From: Mesostigma viride
Taxonomy: Eukaryota; Streptophyta; Mesostigmatophyceae; Mesostigmatales; Mesostigmataceae
DNA: 64,000 nt
Reading direction: 5' to 3'
Assembly: GCA_009746045.1 (NCBI GenBank)
Contig: RPFO01000188.1
Location: forward strand, 2,658,874-2,722,873
The notes under the pieces were generated by a model. The model worked only from the letters and a program-made list of their open reading frames with translations, searched no databases and was not told the origin of the DNA. Shown here in pieces: positions 35,901 through 47,900 of this stretch (the stretch's first letter is position 1; each line of letters begins with the position of its first letter). Made by a program: the position numbers and the translations under genes.

Positions 35901-38900
35901 AAGAGGGTGACCGTCACGTTGTGCACGTACTGGTAGGTGGAGCTCATGATAGGGCCGGGCACCTGCAGGCAAGGCACACAATGCAAAGGGTGGCATTCAG
36001 TTGGCAAGGCCAAAGCAAACTGCCTGTCTTAGGGTGGCACAACAGTAGTTTCCTTGACTTGGGGGGGGTTAAATAGGAAACGGCCTGGGATTATTTGATC
36101 ATGAACTAAACTCCAATCGGGACATCAGATAGGTACGTAGTTCCGAGATTCCAAGAATCTGACGGTGTGTTAAAAGGCTGACTGTTTTTGGAGACACACA
36201 TGCCACTTGGCATTTCAAGCATGTACATACAAGACCAAAACTACTGCCCACAAGGCCCAAAACAACCCTCATTCTAGAACATACCTATCTGCGAAAAGTG
36301 CGAGCATGCATAGTAGTATAACAACAACGAATGTTTGACAAGTGTATACTGGCACGATGATGTTGAAAGACAAGCAAGAGGGGATGAAACTGACAAGGAC
36401 AGGGCAGACTTTGAAAACCAACCATGACAACTTAGACCCTCACCTCTGATCAAGCTTGAAACTTCATGGCAACGGCAACGCTACAACAATGCCCACAGCT
36501 GCAGGTTACAGCCCAGCTTCCAGATAAGCTTAGAGCAAGAGCTTTGAACTTTAGGCAAGGGTGACCAGGCACGCGTATCTTACCACAGGGATGCCTTCGT
36601 AGGTCTTGTAGCCACGAGGTAGAGGCGGCTCCGTCTTGTGCCCGACACCCAGATGTGCGCCGATATAGACACTGGGAGGCGGCACAGACCATTTGCAACG
36701 AGGGGCGGTCAAGCAAGGTCCATTGGTAGAGAGAGCAAGTCCGACAGCCAAGTCCCACAGCATGCGGGGAGTAGTATCCAGTCAGCCAGCGAAACTGCCT
36801 TAACGTGTAGTAGAGCACCGGATTACATGCGTATATGCCAATCCGATACACATAAGAATACTATAAGGCAGGCATGGATAACCAAGACAAGTAACCTCGT
36901 ATAGAAAACTTGCAAAAAGCGACGCCAGCACGAGGACACATGTACCTGGCGTACATACCAAACAAGTCAGCCAAGAACAACGACAAGCGTTTTATAAATG
37001 AGAAATAATGGCATACTTGAACATCAGTCACACCATGCCTACCTCTCCATGATCCTCCCCGACGATTGGATGACGTTGACATTGATGGAGGCATTCTGGC
37101 ACGTCACGCCATCCAGCGAGTACGTCCCGATGTGCCAGTCCAAGTTCAGACCGCACACGTACAGCTTGTACACGCGCGCAATGTCGACACGCCCGTTGGC
37201 AAGCTCGGGAGGCACACACAGCGCCAGGCCCCACGCACCCTGCATGTCGCGGGTCTGGTCCAACACCTCCATGGGGGCACCCTGGTCCACATGCAAAGGG
37301 TAGCTGCGCAGGTCCAGGTCCTCCACCGGGAAAACAGGCTCCGGCGTTTGTTCTAACTCCGGGGTGGGCTCCTCCAGCGCAGGCAAACCACGGTTGCGCG
37401 AGCGATCCTCCTCAGACAGGAAATCGCAGCTGCTGATGCGCTCCTCGGTGAGCGGGTGGCGTATGCCGTTGAAATCCATCAAAGTATTGCAATTGTCACC
37501 CCGGACACCCAGGCCCAGCGGCAACGTGTCCTCGTGACCAATGGGGCACTGGTAGCCTGCCAGCTTGTCATACACCAGGATGAGCGCCAGCGGCCCGCGG
37601 TTTGGCGCTCCGATGGGGTCGAAGCACATGCCCAAATCAATGTACAGCATGTCCCCATGGTTGGCCGCAGAGCCAAGGTTGACCCCACGCTGCCTGCTCC
37701 AGGCATCCAGCACAGTCTGAGAAGGCGTGCCAGCACGCAGGAACGCTGCCGTCGTGTGGCATTGCCAGCCCATGTAGGCCAACACGGTCACAATGCGCGG
37801 GGTCACAGTTTGGGGCTGGTTTGGTGTGGGATAACAGCCATCGGTCAAGTCGTACGCCTCGTTCACCTTGAAGACCTTGCGCATGCCATTCGGAAGAAGG
37901 GTTGCATTATACTGGGAATACTTGTTGTAGAAATCCGCGCCCTCCTGGGTCTTCTGGACAACCGTCACGTTCATGCTGTGGAAGTACAGCAGGCGCAGGT
38001 CCGGATAGTCGGACACCATAGACTGGCCTTGTCCCCAGTACAGGGGCTGCTTCACGGCCGGCTTCTTGCCCATCATGTACCAAGCATGGTGAGACTGGCT
38101 GTCGACCAGCTCAATGCCATGCTCAGCACGCAAGGCCGGGTTCAGCAAGAGATCCATGTTGCGGATGACAGGGTTGGCATCGGAGCAGTTGCTGCCATTC
38201 ACGAAGCGGAAGGTCAGGTGCTGCAGGTCCAGGGTGTGGCCGCAGATGACCTGCGTGGACAGCTCAAACATGTCTGCTCCGCCATCAGGCCCCAGGCGTG
38301 AAGCACCGTATCCGGTACTCAGGCACGTGCCGTAGTACCAGAAGCCTTGCAGCTTGGTGTAGGAGCTGATCACATCAGCCGTGTCGTCCGTGGAATTCGG
38401 ATTATCACAGCTAGATATCAGTTTGTTCAGCGGCTCGGGGCCCGTGGGGTTCATGAAGCGGGCGCAAGGGATCGGTGGGCTGGGGCACTCAAAGCCCTGG
38501 ATCTTGGGCAGGATGAGGTCGTACTCGTACGGAACGGTGCGCTCGCAGCCTTCGATGTCTGTCGTGTATCCCCGGATACAGTACGCAGTGATTATGAGGG
38601 TCCATGAAGAGCGTATGCACGGACATTGGATACCGAAAAAATCCAAGAAAAGAAATTGTCAGGTATGCTTCTGCCAAGCATAACTTTGCCACAGAAATAC
38701 AGCAGCGCTGCTTACAAGCTTTGAGGAATGGAAAGGACATACAAGTTATGTGTACTTGGTCAGGTCTGGATGTTGGCACAGAACATTAGGTAAGTGGGGA
38801 GTGGGGAGAACTCAGGTAGGTCGAATGTGCTGGAGCTAGGTGTGCTCCATGCAACGGGCCGCCAGGGAGGCAACGACCCTGATATTGACCGTGCAGTCAA

Positions 38901-41900
38901 GCTTGGTAGGAGTGTGTGAACTCCATGAAACAGTAGAAAAAAAAAACTGGCAACCTTCTCTGGTCAACATCTCCATTATAAGCCTACCTCTGGCATACGT
39001 GGGAGTGAAAATACCTTGCTAAACCTCAGCGTGAATCACGATAATGTGTTGGACAACCGGGTGGTGTACTGAACGCATGATGGCGATCGAACACAATTCT
39101 GTTGTGGAGGCATGGCCATCTAGAAAAACAAATCGATCCAAAACGCTTTTTATTCGCCTGTGCTAAAACAGCACCTGACTTCAAGCGGCCAAATCAGCGA
39201 CTGCTTGCACGGCATGCCAAGGGGCTGCTGCTGACTCACAACATCAGAAACGTGCCTGTAGTGGGGCATCATATTTTTCTTCTCTTCAGAGATACAAGTG
39301 CTTGAGAGACGGAAACAAAGGCTCAGCGGGATCAGCTTCACTGTACCTTTTTCGGCTATATACTTACACATCCCTCAAGCATAGGCTTGGTACCTACTAG
39401 GTCCCTACTAGGTGCCTAACCCCACGGAGCGGCCATCCAGCAATCAGGAGGTATATGCTGTATATGCCGATCACGACAGGAACAGCAGCCACACGGGACG
39501 GTCATGTACGTACCTGCCAGCCACAAGGCAGGAGACCCTGTGGCGCCCAGGCCGTGCTTGTGTGCCAAGCTCGCCGGCAGCGGGCCACCTCCGAATGGCC
39601 GTGGAGAGACTTGCACGAATGGCCCATCCATGCCACCACACGTACGATGCCCGGGAAGGCACGGTCACCGTACACTCCCGTGACGCAGTAGAGGGCGCAT
39701 CACACCCTGCGCTGATGTCCACAGGGACGCCCACGGCGAACGTCTTGTTGGCGCATGGCCGATGGCATTCTGGCTGTAGTAGTTGACCAGCTCTTGGGTA
39801 AAGAGGGTGACCGTCACGTTGTGCACGTACTGGTAGGTGGAGCTCATGATAGGGCCGGGCACCTGCAGGCAAGGCACACAATGCAAAGGGTGGCATTCAG
39901 TTGGCAAGGCCAAAGCAAACTGCCTGTCTTAGGGTGGCACAACAGTAGTTTCCTTGACTTGGGGGGGGTTAAATAGGAAACGGCCTGGGATTATTTGATC
40001 ATGAACTAAACTCCAATCGGGACATCAGATAGGTACGTAGTTCCGAGATTCCAAGAATCTGACGGTGTGTTAAAAGGCTGACTGTTTTTGGAGACACACA
40101 TGCCACTTGGCATTTCAAGCATGTACATACAAGACCAAAACTACTGCCCACAAGGCCCAAAACAACCCTCATTCTAGAACATACCTATCTGCGAAAAGTG
40201 CGAGCATGCATAGTAGTATAACAACAACGAATGTTTGACAAGTGTATACTGGCACGATGATGTTGAAAGACAAGCAAGAGGGGATGAAACTGACAAGGAC
40301 AGGGCAGACTTTGAAAACCAACCATGACAACTTAGACCCTCACCTCTGATCAAGCTTGAAACTTCATGGCAACGGCAACGCTACAACAATGCCCACAGCT
40401 GCAGGTTACAGCCCAGCTTCCAGATAAGCTTAGAGCAAGAGCTTTGAACTTTAGGCAAGGGTGACCAGGCACGCGTATCTTACCACAGGGATGCCTTCGT
40501 AGGTCTTGTAGCCACGAGGTAGAGGCGGCTCCGTCTTGTGCCCGACACCCAGATGTGCGCCGATATAGACACTGGGAGGCGGCACAGACCATTTGCAACG
40601 AGGGGCGGTCAAGCAAGGTACATTGGTAGAGAGAGCAAGTCCGACAGCCAAGTCCAACAGCATGCGGGGAGTAGTATCCAGTCAGCCAGCGAAACTGCCT
40701 TAACGTGTAGTAGAGCACCGGATTACATGCGTATATGCCAATCCGATACACATAAGAATACTATAAGGCAGGCATGGATAACCAAGACAAGTAACCTCGT
40801 ATAGAAAACTTGCAAAAAGCGACGCCAGCACGAGGACACATGTACCTGGCGTACATACCAAACAAGTCAGCAAGAACAACGACAAGCGTTTTATAAATGA
40901 GAAATAATGGCATACTTGAACATCAGTCACACCATGCTACCTCTCCATGATCCTCCCCGACGATTGGATGACGTTGACATTGATGGAGGCATTCTGGCAC
41001 GTCACGCCATCCAGCGAGTACGTCCCGATGTGCCAGTCCAAGTTCAGACCGCACACGTACAGCTTGTACACGCGCGCAATGTCGACACGCCCGTTGGCAA
41101 GCTCGGGAGGCACACACAGCGCCAGGCCCCACGCACCTGCATGTCGCGGGTCTGGTCCAACACCTCCATGGGGCACCCTGGTCCACATGCAAAGGGTAGC
41201 TGCGCAGGTCGGTCCTCCACCGGGAAAACAGGCTCCGGCGTTTGTTCTAACTCCGGGGTGGGCTCCTCCAGCGCAGGCAAACCACGGTTGCGCGAGCGAT
41301 CCTCCTCAGACAGGAAATCGCAGCTGCTGATGCGCTCCTCGGTGAGCGGGTGGCGTATGCCGTTGAAATCCATCAAAGTATTGCAATTGTCACCCCGGAC
41401 CCAGGCCCAGCGGCAACGTGTCCTCGTGACCAATGGGGCACTGGTAGCCTGCCAGCTTGTCATACACCAGGATGAGCGCCAGCGGCCCGCGTTTGGCGCT
41501 CCGATGGGTCGAAGCACATGCCCAAATCAATGTACAGCATGTCCCCATGGTTGGCCGCAGAGCAAGGTTGACCCCACGCTGCTGCTCCAGGCATCCAGCA
41601 CAGTCTGAGAAGGCGTGCCAGCACGCAGGAACGCTGCCGTCGTGTGGCATTGCCAGCCCATGTAGGCCAACACGGTCACAATGCGCGGGTCACAGTTTGG
41701 GGCTGGTTTGGTGTGGATAACAGCCATCGTCAAGTCGTACGCCTCGTTCACCTTGAAGACCTTGCGCATGCCATTCATGAGAGGGTTGCATTATACTGGG
41801 AATACTTGTTGTAGAAATCCGCGCCCTCCTGGGTCTTCTGGACAACCGTCACGTTCATGCTGTGGAAGTACGCAGGCGCTGGTCCGGATAGTCGGACACC

Positions 41901-44900
41901 ATAGAGCTGGCCTTGGCCCAGTACAGGGGCTGCTCACGGCCGGCTTCTAGGCCCATCATGTACAAGCATGGTGGTGGCTGTCCTCCTAGAATGCATGCCT
42001 TGCGTAGGGTATCCGTACCACGTTACCTACGTGCATGGACAAGGTGGCACCTGCACATAGGTGCCATGTAAGGGCAGTGTGATGATGCAGTTATGTTTCC
42101 CCATCATTGTGGAAGGGAAATGTATTGTTTGGCATGGTTGGTAGCCATATTAGTAGGTAGTATGCCCACCCCTACCCCCTTGGTTGCTTTTTACCAACGG
42201 TGCCCCTATGGGCTGTACTGGGTGTAACTGCTGGTATACCCACCCAAATGATGACACCAATGGCTCAAACTGTTCAGCAACTAATTGTTTATCATCCCTG
42301 AAGTGGTAGGTGCCTAGGTCTTATAACATAATTCAAAATGCACATTCTACCAAAAATGAAAACGCGCGTCTTGACCCCCCTGACTTTGACGGCAGTTATA
42401 TATGGCCTACCCTGCATATATGTGAGGTTGTGATATACCAACCCGAAGGGCAACTCATGGACGTGCTTGGCCCCCAAGGACAGCCATTGGATATGGGTAG
42501 GTTGGATGGCATCTGGTTTGCAAAATTGTGAAGATCCAGCCGATTTATCGGCAGGATCTCAGACCATTTAGGGGCTAATGGCACGGAACGGCCATCCAGC
42601 AATCAGGAGGTATATGCTGTATATGCCGATCATGACAGGAACAGCAGCCACACGGGACGGTCATGTACGTACCTGCCAGCCACAAGGCAGGAGACCCTGT
42701 GGCGCCCAGGCCGTGCTTGTGTGCCAAGCTCGCCGGCAGCGGGGCCACCTCCGAATGGCCGTGGAGAGACTTGCACGAATGGCCCATCCATGCCACCACA
42801 CGTACGATGCCCGGGAAGGCACGGTCACCGTACACTCCCGTCGACGCAGTAGAGGGCGCATCACACCCTGCGCTGATGTCCACAGGGATGCCCACGGCGA
42901 ACGTCTTGTTGGCGCATGGCCCGATGGCATTCTGGCTGTAGTAGTTGACCAGCTCTTGGGTAAAGAGGGTGACCGTCACGTTGTGCACGTACTGGTAGGT
43001 GGAGCTCATGATAGGGCCGGGCACCTGCAGGCAAGGCACACAATGCAAAGGGTGGCATTCAGTTGGCAAGGCCAAAGCAAACTGCCTGTCTTAGGGTGGC
43101 ACAACAGTAGTTTCCTTCACTTGGGGGGGGGGTTAAATAGGAAACGGCCTGGGATTATTTGATCATGAACTAAACTCCAATCGGGACATCAGATAGGTAC
43201 GTAGTTCCGAGATTCCAAGAATCTGACGGTGTGTTAAAAGGCTGACTGTTTTTGGAGACACACATGCCACTTGGCATTTCAAGCATGTACATACAAGACC
43301 AAAACTACTGCCCACAAGGCCCAAAACAACCCTCATTCTAGAACATACCTATCTGCGAAAAGTGCGAGCATGCATAGTAGTATAACAACAACGAATGTTT
43401 GACAAGTGTATACTGGCACGATGATGTTGAAAGACAAGCAAGAGGGGATGAAACTGACAAGGACAGGGCAGACTTTGAAAACCAACCATGACAACTTAGA
43501 CCCTCACCTCTGATCAAGCTTGAAACTTCATGGCAACGGCAACGCTACAACAATGCCCACAGCTGCAGGTTACAGCCCAGCTTCCAGATAAGCTTAGAGC
43601 AAGAGCTTTGAACTTTAGGCAAGGGTGACCAGGCACGCGTATCTTACCACAGGGATGCCTTCGTAGGTCTTGTAGCCACGAGGTAGAGGCGGCTCCGTCT
43701 TGTGCCCGACACCCAGATGTGCGCCGATATAGACACTGGGAGGCGGCACAGACCATTTGCAACGAGGGGCGGTCAAGCAAGGTCCATTGGTAGAGAGAGC
43801 AAGTCCGACAGCCAAGTCCCACAGCATGCGGGGAGTAGTATCCAGTCAGCCAGCGAAACTGCCTTAACGTGTAGTAGAGCACCGGATTACATGCGTATAT
43901 GCCAATCCGATACACATAAGAATACTATAAGGCAGGCATGGATAACCAAGACAAGTAACCTCGTATAGAAAACTTGCAAAAAGCGACGCCAGCACGAGGA
44001 CACATGTACCTGGCGTACATACCAAACAAGTCAGCCAAGAACAACGACAAGCGTTTATAAATGAGAAATAATGGCATACTTGAACATCAGTCACACCATG
44101 CCTACCTCTCCATGATCCTCCCCGACGATTGGATGACGTTGACATTGATGGAGGCATTCTGGCACGTCACGCCATCCAGCGAGTACGTCCCGATGTGCCA
44201 GTCCAAGTTCAGACCGCACACGTACAGCTTGTACACGCGCGCAATGTCGACACGCCCGTTGGCAAGCTCGGGAGGCACACACAGCGCCAGGCCCCACGCA
44301 CCCTGCATGTCGCGGGTCTGGTCCAACACCTCCATGGGGGCACCCTGGTCCACATGCAAAGGGTAGCTGCGCAGGTCCAGGTCCTCCACCGGGAAAACAG
44401 GCTCCGGCGTTTGTTCTAACTCCGGGGTGGGCTCCTCCAGCGCAGGCAAACCACGGTTGCGCGAGCGATCCTCCTCAGACAGGAAATCGCAGCTGCTGAT
44501 GCGCTCCTCGGTGAGCGGGTGGCGTATGCCGTTGAAATCCATCAAAGTATTGCAATTGTCACCCCGGACACCCAGGCCCAGCGGCAACGTGTCCTCGTGA
44601 CCAATGGGGCACTGGTAGCCTGCCAGCTTGTCATACACCAGGATGAGCGCCAGCGGCCCGCGGTTTGGCGCTCCGATGGGGTCGAAGCACATGCCCAAAT
44701 CAATGTACAGCATGTCCCCATGGTTGGCCGCAGAGCCAAGGTTGACCCCACGCTGCCTGCTCCAGGCATCCAGCACAGTCTGAGAAGGCGTGCCAGCACG
44801 CAGGAACGCTGCCGTCGTGTGGCATTGCCAGCCCATGTAGGCCAACACGGTCACAATGCGCGGGGTCACAGTTTGGGGCTGGTTTGGTGTGGGATAACAG

Positions 44901-47900
44901 CCATCGGTCAAGTCGTACGCCTCGTTCACCTTGAAGACCTTGCGCATGCCATTCGGAGAAGGGTTGCATTATACTGGGAATACTTGTTGTAGAAATCCGC
45001 GCCCTCCTGGGTCTTCTGGACAACCGTCACGTTCATGCTGTGGAAGTACAGCAGGCGCAGGTCCGGATAGTCGGACACCATAGACTGGCCTTGTCCCCAG
45101 TACAGGGGCTGCTTCACGGCCGGCTTCTTGCCCATCATGTACCAAGCATGGTGAGACTGGCTGTCGACCAGCTCAATGCCATGCTCAGCACGCAAGGCCG
45201 GGTTCAGCAAGAGATCCATGTTGCGGATGACAGGGTTGGCATCGGAGCAGTTGCTGCCATTCACGAAGCGGAAGGTCAGGTGCTGCAGGTCCAGGGTGTG
45301 GCCGCAGATGACCTGCGTGGACAGCTCAAACATGTCTGCTCCGCCATCAGGCCCCAGGCGTGAAGCACCGTATCCGGTACTCAGGCACGTGCCGTAGTAC
45401 CAGAAGCCTTGCAGCTTGGTGTAGGAGCTGATCACATCAGCCGTGTCGTCCGTGGAATTCGGATTATCACAGCTAGATATCAGTTTGTTCAGGTGCTCGG
45501 GGCCCGTGGGGTTCATGAAGCGGGCGCAAGGGATCGGTGGGCTGGGGCACTCAAAGCCCTGGATCTTGGGCAGGATGAGGTCGTACTCGTACGGAACGGT
45601 GCGCTCGCAGCCTTCGATGTCTGTCGTGTATCCCCCCGGATATAGTACGCAGTGATTATGAGGGTCCATGAAGAGCGTATGCACGGACATTGGATACCGA
45701 AAAAATCCAAGAAAAGAAATTGTCAGGTATGCTTCTGCCAAGCATAACTTTGCCACAGAAATACAGCAGCGCTGCTTACAAGCTTTGAGGAATGGAAAGG
45801 ACATACAAGTTATGTGTACTTGGTCAGGTCTGGACGTTGGCACAGAACATTAGGTAAGTGGGGAGTGGGGAGAGCGCAGGTAGGTCGAATGTGCTGGAGC
45901 TAGGTGCCCTCCATGCAACGGGCCGCCAGGGAGGCAACGACCCTGATATTGACCGTGCAGTCAAGCTTGGTAGGAGTGTGTGAACTCCATGAAACAGTAG
46001 AAAAAAAAAACTGGCAACCTTCTCTGGTCAACATCTCCATTATAAGCCTACCGCTGGCATACGCGGGAGTGAAAATACCTTGCTAAACCTCAGCGTGAAT
46101 CACAGTAATGTGTTGGACAACCGGGTGGTGTACTGAACGCATGATGGCAATCGGACACTACTCTGTTGTGGTGGCATGGCCATCTAGAAAAAAAATTGAT
46201 CCAAAAGGCTTTTTATTTGCCTGTGCTAGAGGCAACACCTGACTTCAAGCGGCCAAATCAGCGACTGCTTGCACGGCATGCCAAGGGGCTGCTGCTGACT
46301 CACAACATCAGAAACGTGCCTGTAGTGGAGTATCGTATTTTTCTTCTCTTCAGAGATACAAGTGCTTGAGAGACGGAAACAAAGGCTCAGCGGGATCAGC
46401 TTCACTGCACCTTTTTCGGCTATATACTTACGCATCCCTCAAGCATAGGCTTGGTACCTACTAGGTGCCTAATGGCACGGAACGGCCATCTAGCAATCAG
46501 GAGGTATATGCTGTATATGCTGATCATGACAGGAACAACGGCCACACGGGACGGTCATGTACGTACCTGCCAGCCACAAGGCAGGAGACCCTGTGGCGCC
46601 CAGGCCGTGCTTGTGTGCCAAGCTCGCCGGCAGCGGGGCCACGTCCGAATGGCCGTGGAGAGACTTGCACGAATGGCCCATCCATGCCACCACACGTACG
46701 ATGCCCGGGAAGGCACGGTCACCATACACTCCCGTCGACGCAGTAGAGGGCGCATCACACCCTGCGCTGATGTCCACAGGGACGCCCACGGCGAACGTCT
46801 TGTTGGCGCATGGCCCGATGGCATTCTGGCTGTAGTAGTTGACCAGCTCTTGGGTAAAGAGGGTGACCGTCACGTTGTGCACGTACTGGTAGGTGGAGCT
46901 CATGATAGGGCCGGGCACCTGCAGGCAAGGCAGGCGCAACAGTATTCAGTATGATGTCAAATCGCCTTGGTAAGCGGACACAGCATGTCAGTAAAGTAGT
47001 CATTGGCGAAACCCAGACCTTCCATTTATCATCAGGTGGAGCCAATTTTCGGAAGAACGGTTAGGTTCGCCAGAATTAGCGAAGGCCGTACACGTGAGAA
47101 AAGACATAGGAATAGGGGATAAAATCGGTCAATCCATACATACATCCACCGAATTGGTCCCTAATTTGCAAGCATAAGGGTGAGGTTCTTCCGAAAATTG
47201 GCTCCGCCGTAGAGTTTCAACGGGCAAGTTGCAAACACGCACGTTACTTGATTCAACTAAAAGAGCTGAGATAGCGGCAGGAGCAGCACACATACGACAG
47301 TTCAGCAGAGCATGCGTGATTGCACTGTGGCTGCTAGCAGTGAAAGGTAGAAGCCAGACTTTCATATAGGGCTCACCATGGTGAGTCGTGCACACACTAC
47401 TGAACTGTTATCAATTCTGAATTACACTTGTCAGGGCGTGGAGAACATACAGATTATTGCATATTGCCTATATGCCTGCGCACAGGATTGGTTGACTGAT
47501 TTAAGACGACTGGGGGGGTTTGCAGGTTTACAACATAAACTTAGCCTGCAGTGCCCGGCCATGTCCTGAATGGTCAGGTGGTAAGTAGATTACTGCAAGT
47601 ACCAGGCACGCTGGAATCGTATCAGAAACCATGCTTCTCACTACTACTTATGCACGCTAACGAGAATGCATTGCACTCCGCTGCGCTGGCAGTCGGCAGC
47701 ATACCACTGTTCCACAGGGTGTACCAGGCCTGAAATGCCTTAGCGTTGCCTTCCAACAGCTTCCAACTTGGTTGCGCTGGCCATTCAATCCTTCCCCCCT
47801 GCCCCCCCCACCCCCCGCACCCCCCACCCCACCCCCTCCCTCATTCCCTCCCTCCCTCCCTCCCTCCCTCCCTCCCTCCCTCCCTCCCTCCCTCCCTCCC

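Larger units (their letters stand above)
25339..46918 (-). repeat. Tandem array of ~3.9-kb units
   Basis: Direct repeats with periods of 3,900, 3,901 and 3,903 bp (L-exon starts at 26,854, 30,754, 34,655, 38,558), then a broken unit and a last one starting at 45,620. Identity looks above 99 percent across exons and introns in the central units; a few single-base differences (for example 28,330, 34,985, 40,620) are all I see. Unit content is one S-M-L exon trio with introns. Confidence 0.9.

Noticed and set aside
37043-38646. Each L exon as an independent gene of about 535 residues
   Set aside because: The apparent start MDFFGIQCPC lies in the intron before the CAG acceptor, there is no signal peptide, and the ends coincide with GT donors in a phase that fits the S exon.
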